Shown here: piece by piece, positions 1-5,654 of the stretch | How positions within the stretch are numbered: position 1 is the stretch's first letter | How the letters are laid out: the number at the start of each line of letters is the position of its first letter | Assembly (NCBI GenBank): GCA_022563215.1 | Contig: JADFNT010000115.1 | Span: 1-5,937, forward strand | Length of the DNA: 5,937 nucleotides | Direction: 5' to 3' | From: Pseudomonadota bacterium | GTDB lineage: Bacteria > Pseudomonadota > Alphaproteobacteria > Rhodospirillales > Casp-alpha2 | Notes under the pieces: generated by a model | What the model saw: only the letters and a program-made list of their open reading frames with translations | Database searches by the model: none | What the model was told of the DNA's origin: nothing | Made by a program: the position numbers and the translations under genes

Positions 1-357
1 CGCGCCGTGGTCATCGGCCGCAACGCCAAAAACCTCGGCGTGCCCAGGCTCACCGTCATCGAGGGCGAGGCCCCGGCGGCGCTGAAGGGCCTGGAACCCC
101 AGCCCGACGCGGTGTTCATCGGCGGCGGGGTATCGGTGCCGGGGTTGCTGGAAGTCTGTTGGGACGCCTTGTCTCCGGACGGGCGGCTGGTCGCCAACGG
201 GGTGACGCTGGAAGCCGAGCAACGGTTGTTGTCTTTCCGCAACGAATTCGGCGGCGACCTGACGCGCCTGGCCGTTTCCCGCGCCGCGTCAGTTGGGCGA
301 CTCCATGCTTTCCGGCCGCTGAAGGAAGTGACGCAACTGGCGGCGGTGAAGAAATGA
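1..357 (+). CDS. cobL: Precorrin-6B C5,15-methyltransferase (decarboxylating), C-terminal part (5' truncated)
   Basis: The last 118 residues of CobL, open at the left edge of the window. CobL methylates precorrin-6B at C5 and C15 with S-adenosylmethionine and decarboxylates the C12 acetate chain, giving precorrin-8. The visible part is the C-terminal, CbiT-like Rossmann methyltransferase domain. It shows the stretch after the SAM-binding acidic strand (RNAKNLGVPRLTVIEGEAP), the conserved FIGGG motif after PDAV (residues 38-42 of the visible part), the GRLVANGVTLE segment and a closing VTQL. The N-terminal CbiE-like domain must lie upstream, so this could also be a separate CbiT. The stop is 10 nt before cobI, which fits one operon. 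Family assignment rests on motif recognition and on the cob neighbours. Confidence 0.93.
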   Translation, partial: RAVVIGRNAKNLGVPRLTVIEGEAPAALKGLEPQPDAVFIGGGVSVPGLLEVCWDALSPDGRLVANGVTLEAEQRLLSFRNEFGGDLTRLAVSRAASVGRLHAFRPLKEVTQLAAVKK

Positions 358-367
358 CGGGTTCGAA

Positions 368-1075
368 ATGACAGGCGGCACCCTTTACGGCCTCGGCGTC
401 GGCCCCGGCGACCCGGAACTGATTACCCTCAAGGCCCGGCGGATTCTTAGGTCCGTCCCCGTTATCGCCTACCCGGCGCCCGAGCACGGCGACAGCCTGG
501 CCCGCGCCATCGCCGCCCCCCACATACCCGGCGGCCGGGTCGAAATCGCCATCCGCACGCCGATGACGCCGGGAAACTTTCCCGCCAACGATGTTTACGA
601 CCGCTACGCCGCCGAAATCGGCGCCCACCTGGACGAAAACCGCGACGTGGCGGTGCTGTGCGAGGGCGACCCCTTCCTCTACGGCTCGTTCATGTACGTG
701 TTCGCCCGGCTGGCCGGGGAATACAACGTCGAGGTCGTGCCCGGGGTGTCGTCCCTGGGCGCCGTCGCCGCCGTCGCCGGGCGGCCGCTGGTGTCGCGCA
801 ACCAGGTGCTGACCGTGCTGCCGGCGCCCCTCGACGAACAGGAACTGGAACGGCGGCTGGCGGATACCGACGCGGCGGCGATCATGAAGGTCGGGCGGCA
901 TTTGCCTAAGATCAAGCGGGTGCTGGGCCGCCTGGGCCTAGACGAGCGGGCCGAGTACGTGGAACGGGCCTCGATGACCGACGAAAAGGTTCTGCCCCTG
1001 GCCGAGGCGCCGGACGGCGGCGCGCCTTATTTCTCGATGATCCTGGTGCGCCGCGCCGATGAGGCCGAGGCGTGA
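368..1075 (+). CDS. cobI: Precorrin-2 C20-methyltransferase
   Basis: A 235-residue protein of the tetrapyrrole (SUMT-like) methylase family, at the usual length for CobI/CbiL. It transfers a methyl group from SAM to C20 of precorrin-2, giving precorrin-3A. Visible family motifs are the N-terminal GVGPGDPELITLKA (about residues 10-23), the CEGDPFLYGS loop (98-107), VVPGVSS (123-129) and the C-terminal YFSMILVRR strand. The start at 368 is the only sensible one: the ATG at 354 runs into a stop after five codons. No good Shine-Dalgarno is visible, so translation is probably coupled to cobL, which ends 10 nt upstream. Its stop overlaps the GTG start of the next gene by 4 nt. Choosing CobI over the other SUMT-like methylases rests on the YPAPEHGDS and CEGDPFLYGS segments, which are CobI/CbiL-like. 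Confidence 0.93.
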   Translation: MTGGTLYGLGVGPGDPELITLKARRILRSVPVIAYPAPEHGDSLARAIAAPHIPGGRVEIAIRTPMTPGNFPANDVYDRYAAEIGAHLDENRDVAVLCEGDPFLYGSFMYVFARLAGEYNVEVVPGVSSLGAVAAVAGRPLVSRNQVLTVLPAPLDEQELERRLADTDAAAIMKVGRHLPKIKRVLGRLGLDERAEYVERASMTDEKVLPLAEAPDGGAPYFSMILVRRADEAEA

Positions 1076-2925
1076 GCGCCCAGGCGTTGCCGGAAAATGT
1101 CGCCCTGGTGGTGCTGGGGCCGGGCGGGCTCGAACTGGCGGTTTTATTAAAACCCAAGCTGCCGGGGGCGGAAGTCCATGGCTTGAAAAATCGCGCCGAA
1201 CAAGGCGCCGACGTGGTCTTCGACGAGGTGGCGGCGCATGTGCGCGGCCTGTTCGGCCGGTCCCGTCCCGTCGTTGGAATCTGCGCCGCCGGTATCCTGA
1301 TCCGCGCCCTGGGTCCGGTACTTTCGGACAAAAGGGAAGAACCCCCGGTCGTCGCCGTTTCCGCCGATGGCGGCACCATTGTGCCGCTGCTGGGCGGCCA
1401 CCGAGGCGCCAACCGCCTGGCGCTTGCCATCGCCGAAATCACCGGCGGCCATGCCGCCGTGACCACGGCCGGCGACGTAAGATTGGGCCTGGCGCTGGAC
1501 GATCCGCCGCCCGGCTGGCGGGTCCATAACCCGGATTCCGCCAAGGACATCATGGCGGCGTTGCTGGCCGGTGATCCGGTGGGGCTCAAGGTGGAGGCCG
1601 GCGACGCCGGCTGGATAACGGAATCGGAAGCGGTTTTTGCCGAAACCGCGCCCCTGAACGTCCGCGTCACCGACAAGGCCGTGGAAAGTCCTGGAAGCGA
1701 CCTGGTGCTGCATCCAACCGTGCTGGCCCTGGGCGTCGGCTGCGAGCGGGGGACGGAGGCGGAAGAACTCATCAAGCTCGCCGATGAAACCCTGTCCGGC
1801 GCGGGGCTGGCCACGCTTGCCGTCGCCTGCGTCGTTTCCCTCGACCTCAAGGCCGATGAAGAGGCGGTGCATGCCCTGGCGGCGCATCTGGACGTCCCCG
1901 CCCGGTTTTTTTCGGCCCCGGAACTGGAAGCCGAAACGCCGCGCCTCGCCAATCCGTCGGACGTTGTTTTCGCCGAAGTCGGCTGCCATGGGGTCGCCGA
2001 GGGGGCGGCGCTGGCCGCCGCCGGGAAGGACGGCGAACTGGCGGCCGAGAAGAAAAAATCCAGGCGCGCCACCTGCGCCGTCGGCCGCGCCCCCCGGCCC
2101 CTCGACCCGGAAGCGACCGGGCGGCCGAGGGGAACCCTCACCGTCGTCGGCATCGGCCCCGGTGCCCGGGATTGGCGGACGCCGGAAGCGACGAAAGCGG
2201 TCCTGGGCGCCGACGACGTGATCGGCTACCGGCTTTATCTGGACCTGATCGAAGACCTGCTCGGCGGTAAGGAACGCCACGATTCGGACCTGACGCAAGA
2301 AGAAGACCGGGCGCGGCTGGCCCTCGACATGGCGGCGGCGGGCCGTCACGTGGCGCTGGTCTCCTCGGGCGATGCCGGGATTTACGCCCTGGCGGCGCTG
2401 GTGCATGAGCTCCTGGACACGGCCGACCGGGCCGACTGGGACCGGGTCCGGGTTTCCGTCGTCCCCGGTGTTTCGGCCATGCAGGCGGCGGCGGCCCGCA
2501 TCGGGGCGCCCCTGGGCCATGATTTCTGCGCCATTTCTCTGTCCGACCTGCTGACGCCGACCGACGTGATCGAAAAAAGGCTGGAGGCCGCGGCGGCGGC
2601 GGATTTTGTCGTCGCGCTTTATAATCCCGTCTCCAAACGCCGCCAGAAACAGTTGACCCGGGCCCGCGATATTTTGTTGTCCGGCCGGCCGCCGGAAACT
2701 CCCGTGGTGCTGGCCCGCAACCTCGGCCGCGACGGCGAGGCCGTGGACGTCATTACGCTTGGCGAACTGACCCCTGACCACGCCGACATGCTGACCCTGG
2801 TGCTCGTCGGTTCCAGCCGAACACGCAGGATGGACAAGGGTTCCGGCCCCCGGGTCTATACCCCCCGGGGCTACGGCGATAGGGTCCCGCCAAGGCAACA
2901 ACAAGAGCTTTCCAGGAAGGAGTAA
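1072..2925 (+). CDS. cobJ: CbiG-CobJ fusion: cobalt-precorrin-5A hydrolase domain plus precorrin-3B C17-methyltransferase
   Basis: A 617-residue two-enzyme fusion. Residues about 1-345 are full-length CbiG: an N-terminal domain with VVGICAAGILIRAL (67-79) and the signature LLGGHRGANRLA (106-117), a variable middle, and a CobE/CbiG-C domain with LALGVGCERGT (from about 218), ACVVSLDLKADE and FAEVGCHGVAEGAAL (300-314). Residues 354-605 are CobJ, a SUMT-like methylase, with GIGPG (360-364), SGDAGIYALA (432-441), VVPGVSAMQAAAARIGAPLG (from 463) and YNPVSKRR (517-524). CobJ methylates C17 and drives ring contraction. CbiG opens the lactone and releases acetaldehyde in the anaerobic pathway. The GTG start overlaps the cobI stop (GTGA), with GAGG at 1061-1064, 7 nt upstream. 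The CbiG part beside Cob-type enzymes suggests a hybrid route (inference). The lysine-rich EKKKSRR near residue 327 and the stretch to 353 probably act as linker. Confidence 0.93.
   Translation: MSAQALPENVALVVLGPGGLELAVLLKPKLPGAEVHGLKNRAEQGADVVFDEVAAHVRGLFGRSRPVVGICAAGILIRALGPVLSDKREEPPVVAVSADGGTIVPLLGGHRGANRLALAIAEITGGHAAVTTAGDVRLGLALDDPPPGWRVHNPDSAKDIMAALLAGDPVGLKVEAGDAGWITESEAVFAETAPLNVRVTDKAVESPGSDLVLHPTVLALGVGCERGTEAEELIKLADETLSGAGLATLAVACVVSLDLKADEEAVHALAAHLDVPARFFSAPELEAETPRLANPSDVVFAEVGCHGVAEGAALAAAGKDGELAAEKKKSRRATCAVGRAPRPLDPEATGRPRGTLTVVGIGPGARDWRTPEATKAVLGADDVIGYRLYLDLIEDLLGGKERHDSDLTQEEDRARLALDMAAAGRHVALVSSGDAGIYALAALVHELLDTADRADWDRVRVSVVPGVSAMQAAAARIGAPLGHDFCAISLSDLLTPTDVIEKRLEAAAAADFVVALYNPVSKRRQKQLTRARDILLSGRPPETPVVLARNLGRDGEAVDVITLGELTPDHADMLTLVLVGSSRTRRMDKGSGPRVYTPRGYGDRVPPRQQQELSRKE
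2917..2922 (+). promoter_or_regulatory. Strong Shine-Dalgarno for the small exported protein gene
   Basis: AAGGAG lies inside the last codons of cbiG-cobJ, 8 nt before the ATG at 2931. It is the best ribosome binding site in the cob operon. The neighbouring genes cobI and cobM have none that is obvious and appear translationally coupled, so this small gene may be translated independently and more strongly. Confidence 0.7.
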
Positions 2926-2930
2926 ACGCC

Positions 2931-3431
2931 ATGCAGTTTCTATTAAGTCTGATTTTCCTTGCCGTGTTCATGGTCCCGGCCGGGGCGCAGAAGCTGCCGA
3001 CGGCCAAGGAAATCGGCGGTATCGTCTTCAAGGAAGTGGAAAAGCGCGCCATCGAGGAGTTCTTCGGCAAAAAGGCCGGGAAGGCCGCCAAGGACGCCGG
3101 GGACGACGGCGATAAAAAATCCAAGAAGGCGAAAAAAGGAAAAGGCAAGGGCAAGGACAAGGCCAAAGGCAAAGGCCGGGGCAAGGGACTGCCGCCGGGC
3201 CTGGCCAAGCGCGATTCGCTGCCGCCGGGGCTGCAAAAACGGCTTGAAAAGCACGGCAGCCTGCCGCCGGGCCTGGCCAAGCGCGATCTTCCGGCCGGCC
3301 TGAAATCCAAGTTGCCGGAACCGCCGCCGGGGCTCGAACGGATCATCGCCGGCGACGACGTGGTGCTGCTGGAAAAAGCCACCGGCAAGATCCTGGACGT
3401 GATCGAGGGCGTCCTCAAAGGCGGCAAATAG
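2931..3431 (+). CDS. Small exported lysine-rich protein with LPPGLAKR repeats (CigR/RcnB-like C-terminus)
   Basis: A 166-residue protein of unknown function between cbiG-cobJ and cobM. Residues 1-19 form a Sec-type signal peptide (hydrophobic core [15 protein letters not shown] then Q20 at the likely cleavage site), so the mature protein should be periplasmic or outside. Residues 20-45 look helical. Residues 47-86 are low-complexity Lys/Gly/Asp and strongly basic. Residues 87-134 carry LPPGL-type repeats: LPPGLAKRD (87-95), LPPGLQKRL (97-105), LPPGLAKRD (111-119), LPAGL (120-124) and PPPGL (131-135). The end, [22 protein letters not shown] (141-162), resembles the closing strands of RcnB-family periplasmic nickel/cobalt homeostasis proteins and of CigR-type proteins, which share the PPGLAK repeats. 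It has one histidine and no cysteine, so simple metal chelation is not evident. A cobalt-related role is an inference from location only. It has a strong ribosome site and lies 5 nt after cbiG-cobJ and 8 nt before cobM, so it is probably co-transcribed. Confidence 0.85.
   Translation: MQFLLSLIFLAVFMVPAGAQKLPTAKEIGGIVFKEVEKRAIEEFFGKKAGKAAKDAGDDGDKKSKKAKKGKGKGKDKAKGKGRGKGLPPGLAKRDSLPPGLQKRLEKHGSLPPGLAKRDLPAGLKSKLPEPPPGLERIIAGDDVVLLEKATGKILDVIEGVLKGGK
3189..3287 (+). repeat. Internal coding repeat: exact 27-bp units 72 bp apart
   Basis: Positions 3189-3215 and 3261-3287 are identical over 27 bases and encode LPPGLAKRD twice. The period is 72 bp, or 24 residues: unit 1 is residues 87-110 and unit 2 begins at 111, drifting after LPPGLAKRD to [15 protein letters not shown]. 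Identity at third codon positions suggests a fairly recent duplication within the gene or slippage/recombination at this GC-rich tract. Strong codon bias in this genome could also help keep the units identical. Confidence 0.85.
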
Positions 3432-3439
3432 CGCTCCCC

Positions 3440-4225
3440 ATGACCGTCCATTTCATCGGCGCCGGGCCGGGGGCGGCGGACCTGATTACGGTGCGCGGGC
3501 GGGACCTGATCCGCGCCTCAAAGGTGGTGCTGTACGCCGGCTCCCTGGTGCCGCCCGGGATTGTCGCCGAGGCGCCCGAAGGCGCCAGGGTCATCGACAC
3601 CGCGCCGATGACTCTGGATCAGATCATCGATGAAATGAAAGCCGCCGACGCAGCCGGTCACGATGTCGCCAGGGTCCATTCCGGCGATCCGGCCCTTTAC
3701 GGCGCCATCGCCGAACAGATGCGGCGCCTGGACGCACTCGGCATCGATTATGACGTGACCCCGGGGGTGCCGGCCTATGCGGCGGCGGCCGCCGCCCTGG
3801 GCGCCGAACTGACCCTGCCCGGCGTCAGCCAGACCGTCATCCTGACCCGCACCTCGGTCCGCAGCTCGGGCATGCCGGCGGGCGAGGACCTGGGCACCCT
3901 GGGCCAGAGCGGGGCGACCCTGGCCATTCACCTGTCGGTCAATAACCTGGGCCCCGTGGTCAGGGAACTGACGCCCCATTACGGCGCCGACTGTCCGGTG
4001 GTCGTCGCCTGCCGGGTGAGCTGGCCCGACGAAAAAATCATCCGCGGCACCCTGGCCGATATCCGCGATAAGGTGAAAGCCGCCAGCATCACCCGCACCG
4101 CGTTGATTTTGGTTGGCCGGGTCCTGGGCGGCGGGGACTTCGACGACAGCCGCCTTTACGCCGCCGATCACCACCATGTGCTGAGGCCCCCCGACGGCAA
4201 GATTCGAAAGAGGGAAAAGGACTAG
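3440..4225 (+). CDS. cobM: Precorrin-4 C11-methyltransferase
   Basis: A 261-residue SUMT-like methylase, the usual CobM/CbiF length. It methylates precorrin-4 at C11 with SAM, giving precorrin-5. Motifs seen: [18 protein letters not shown] (3-20), the LYAGSLVP strand typical of CobM/Cbi[11 protein letters not shown] (80-89), [20 protein letters not shown] (from 106), then [17 protein letters not shown], which is characteristic of CobM rather than CobI or CobJ, and LILVGRVLG (222-230) at the C-terminal strand. The start at 3440 is 8 nt after the preceding stop and puts the GAGPG motif at the expected distance from the N-terminus. No clear Shine-Dalgarno is present, so coupling to the small upstream gene is likely. 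It is the last cob gene of the forward operon in this window. Downstream DNA changes abruptly to lower GC. Confidence 0.95.
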   Translation: MTVHFIGAGPGAADLITVRGRDLIRASKVVLYAGSLVPPGIVAEAPEGARVIDTAPMTLDQIIDEMKAADAAGHDVARVHSGDPALYGAIAEQMRRLDALGIDYDVTPGVPAYAAAAAALGAELTLPGVSQTVILTRTSVRSSGMPAGEDLGTLGQSGATLAIHLSVNNLGPVVRELTPHYGADCPVVVACRVSWPDEKIIRGTLADIRDKVKAASITRTALILVGRVLGGGDFDDSRLYAADHHHVLRPPDGKIRKREKD

Positions 4226-4315
4226 GTCATGGACTCATGAACGGGCAACGGACAGGGATTAGAGTACGAGGGATGGGTCTTTCCAGTACTTTTAATCAAA
4301 GCAATGGGGGAAAAT

Positions 4316-5041
4316 ATGCGCTTTTCACACTCGTTCATTCGACTTGCAGGGGTGGTTTGTTTATTGGCGTTAGCTTCGTGCCAGACCACCGGCAACGGGA
4401 TCAAGCTTCCAGACGATTCAGTATTGGATACCTATCTTTGTAAACCCCCGGGAAAGGGACCATATCCAGCCGTCATTATCCTGCACCACAAAGGAGGCCT
4501 CACAGAGGATATAAAAATCTTTGCAAGTTCCCTGTCGGAAAAAAACTTCGTAACCATAGCTATTGATTATTATTCGAGCGGAGGATGGCTTAGCCACAAA
4601 GTTGGAGCGGCATATGACTTTTTGCAGAAACTTCCCGAGGTCGATCCTGAACGCATTGGAATACTAGGATTTTCCAGAGGCGCCTTAGAGGGAATGCGGG
4701 TGGCAATCGATTTTCAGAACGAGTACCCCATCCGGCCTATAGGAGCATTGGTCTCTTATTACATCGGTCGGGGTGTCGACGGTCCCTCAAGTAATCTTCC
4801 GCCAATCCTCTTTTTACACGGGGACAAGGATATCGAGACGCATTGGAAAGCGGTTCTGGAAATGTGTGACGAGTTAAAGAGGATGAATCAGGTTTGCGAA
4901 GCGAAAATCTATGAGAACACCTATCATGCCTTTACACACGGATCGCGATACGGTGGATATGATGGCCAAGTTTCGGCTGATGCGTTCAAGCGAACCGTTG
5001 CCTTCCTGAACAAGTACCTGCGGCGCGCGCCAATTCAGTGA
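4316..5041 (+). CDS. Dienelactone hydrolase family alpha/beta-hydrolase, predicted lipoprotein
   Basis: A 241-residue alpha/beta-hydrolase. Residues 1-22 are a lipoprotein signal with the lipobox LASC (19-22), so it should be lipidated at Cys22; Gln at +2 favours the outer membrane. After that come the strand and loop VIILHHKGG, the nucleophile elbow GFSRG with Ser120, HGDKD with Asp172 as likely acid, and YHAF with His204, giving a Ser-Asp-His triad in the order and spacing of the dienelactone hydrolase family. Classical dienelactone hydrolase has Cys as nucleophile; here it is Ser, so esterase or peptidase-like activity on an unknown substrate is more likely than true dienelactone hydrolysis. 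I chose the ATG at 4316 over the in-frame ATG at 4304 because GGGGG at 4306-4310 makes a ribosome site 5 nt upstream and gives a standard signal peptide. Codon use is less GC-rich than in the cob genes. It converges with the VOC gene, and no link to cobalamin is apparent. Confidence 0.85.
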   Translation: MRFSHSFIRLAGVVCLLALASCQTTGNGIKLPDDSVLDTYLCKPPGKGPYPAVIILHHKGGLTEDIKIFASSLSEKNFVTIAIDYYSSGGWLSHKVGAAYDFLQKLPEVDPERIGILGFSRGALEGMRVAIDFQNEYPIRPIGALVSYYIGRGVDGPSSNLPPILFLHGDKDIETHWKAVLEMCDELKRMNQVCEAKIYENTYHAFTHGSRYGGYDGQVSADAFKRTVAFLNKYLRRAPIQ

Positions 5042-5043
5042 GT

Positions 5044-5067
5044 GTCGGCTTTTGGTCATTAGCGGAC
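5044..5067. repeat. Hairpin element copy 1, between the convergent hydrolase and VOC genes
   Basis: The arms GTCGGCT (5044-5050) and AGCGGAC (5061-5067) pair with one G-G mismatch around a 10-base loop. The sequence resembles the hairpin at 5563-5584 (shared TGTC, GCTTT, GGTC, TAGCGGA or TAAGCGGA). It starts 3 nt after the hydrolase stop and is followed by T-rich DNA (TCTCTTTTGTTCTGTT), so it may serve as a weak terminator for the forward gene. Confidence 0.5.
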
Positions 5068-5081
5068 TCTCTTTTGTTCTG

Positions 5082-5477
5082 TTAGGCCGGTTTATGAAGT
5101 TCGATGACATTACCGTCTGGATCTCGAACAAAGAAGAAAACCGTCCCGTCCGGCAACTCTACGGTCTCGGTGATTGTGATCCCACGAGCGGCTAGTTGCT
5201 GCTGAACTGCTTCAATGTCATCGATCTCGAGTGCAATATGCGTAAATCCCGTATGTTTTTCTGGTAGGTCCATTAGGACATTGCTCGCTGAGGCATCGGA
5301 TGTTGTATTTAGGATGAAATTAATGTTGATGCCAGATGGGTATAACATCACTGCTACTGGTTCAGGTCCTATTGGACCAACGATGAACTCGAACCCAAGC
5401 TGTTCGTAAAACGCTCTTGCCGTTTCCAGGCTCCGAACCCTAAGTCCAACATGGTTGATTCCTGTAATCTGCTTCAT
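5082..5477 (-). CDS. VOC superfamily (glyoxalase/bleomycin resistance/dioxygenase fold) protein
   Basis: A 131-residue single-unit VOC protein with two beta-alpha-beta-beta-beta modules. Module 1 contains NHVGLRVRSLETARAFYEQL (8-27) with metal-ligand candidate His9. Module 2 begins at GFTHIALEIDD with His80 and ends in FVRDPDGNVIELHKP with Glu126. The fourth glyoxalase-I ligand position, a Glu in module 1, falls in GININFIL (49-56) and appears to be Asn, so a three-ligand metal site like that of fosfomycin-modifying enzymes or some dioxygenases is more likely than classical glyoxalase I. The substrate cannot be read from the sequence. The ATG at 5477 is preferred to a frame extension up to 5531, because GGAG (minus strand, 5486-5489) sits 8 nt upstream and the extension lacks family similarity. 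A CATAAT hexamer at 5511-5516 (minus strand) could be a -10 box, but no convincing -35 is seen. GC is lower than in the cob genes. Confidence 0.88.
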   Translation of the reverse strand: MKQITGINHVGLRVRSLETARAFYEQLGFEFIVGPIGPEPVAVMLYPSGININFILNTTSDASASNVLMDLPEKHTGFTHIALEIDDIEAVQQQLAARGITITETVELPDGTVFFFVRDPDGNVIELHKPA

Positions 5478-5562
5478 GGGCGTAACTCCGAGTGTCGCGG
5501 AACGGGCGCTATTATGGCTGCGACTCTGCATCTAAAAAACCGATCTGGCAAGATGCCCGATG

Positions 5563-5584
5563 TCCGCTTTGGGTCCTAAGCGGA
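5563..5584. repeat. Hairpin element copy 2, upstream of the VOC gene
   Basis: A perfect 7-bp inverted repeat, TCCGCTT (5563-5569) and AAGCGGA (5578-5584), with an 8-base loop TGGGTCCT. It is related to the hairpins at 5044-5067 and 5607-5633. It lies in the 177-bp gap between the VOC gene start and the cobK stop. From memory, TGTCCGCTTT...AGCGGAC palindromes recur between genes in many proteobacteria; I cannot confirm the copy number here. Confidence 0.6.
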
Positions 5585-5602
5585 AGTTCCCGGAAGGGTT
5601 TT

Positions 5603-5633
5603 AAAAGGTCTGCCATGGGACCGTAAGCAGACC
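5603..5633 (-). terminator. Hairpin element copy 3 with T-run; likely cobK terminator
   Basis: A perfect 7-bp stem, GGTCTGC (5607-5613) with GCAGACC (5627-5633), and a 13-base loop. Read on the minus strand, the stem begins 21 nt after the cobK stop and is followed directly by TTTTAAAA, the layout of a Rho-independent terminator with a short T-run. The sequence also aligns with the hairpin at 5563-5584 (TCnGC...TGGGnCC...TAAGCnGA), with the third pair C-G there replaced by T-A here, so the paired structure is kept. Confidence 0.5.
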
Positions 5634-5654
5634 CTCAGTTTATGAGTACACACC

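Larger units (their letters stand above)
4226..5640. other. Low-GC islet inserted between convergent cobM and cobK
   Basis: Base composition drops sharply after the cobM stop and recovers at the cobK stop. Hand counts of 60-base lines give 23/60 GC at 4501, 26/60 at 4561, 31/60 at 4741 and 28/60 at 5341, against 43/60 at 2701 and 42/60 at 5761. Codons such as TTA, ATA and AGA appear in the islet gene at 4316-5041 and are nearly absent from the cob genes. The islet holds a lipoprotein hydrolase gene, a VOC-fold gene and three related hairpins. No transposase, integrase, tRNA or clear flanking direct repeat is visible, so the route of entry is unknown. Boundaries are approximate. Confidence 0.7.

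Noticed and set aside
912..2153. Second long minus-strand frame (413 codons) across cobI and cbiG-cobJ
   Set aside because: Ser/Ala/Pro/Arg-rich low-information translation overlapping two certain genes; a composition artefact.
1147..2904. Very long open frame (585 codons) on the minus strand opposite cbiG-cobJ
   Set aside because: High-GC DNA leaves few stops in antisense frames. The translation is Arg/Gly/Gln-rich with no family motifs, while the plus-strand frame has unmistakable CbiG and CobJ motifs.
2753..3451. Minus-strand frame opposite the small exported protein gene
   Set aside because: The plus-strand reading has a signal peptide, a good ribosome site and operon spacing. The minus reading has none of these.
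4226..4315. Possible promoter or cobalamin riboswitch between cobM and the hydrolase gene
   Set aside because: A weak TTTAAT at 4291 without a -35 partner, and no B12-box-like conserved sequence. The gap is too short for a riboswitch.
4237..4443. Small plus-strand frame ahead of and overlapping the hydrolase gene
   Set aside because: No ribosome site, no recognisable protein features, and most of it overlaps the lipoprotein signal region in another frame.
5478..5531. N-terminal extension of the VOC protein to an upstream ATG
   Set aside because: The extra 18 residues have no family similarity, and GGAG sits 8 nt before the internal ATG at 5477, where VOC proteins normally begin.
5528..5556. 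Inverted repeat GCATCT/AGATGC upstream of the VOC gene
   Set aside because: Only 6 bp with a 17-base loop and no related copy; it could be chance.
4226..5654. Direct repeats at the ends of the low-GC islet as insertion footprints
   Set aside because: Only trivial matches such as GAGTAC at both ends were found; nothing long enough to be a target-site duplication.
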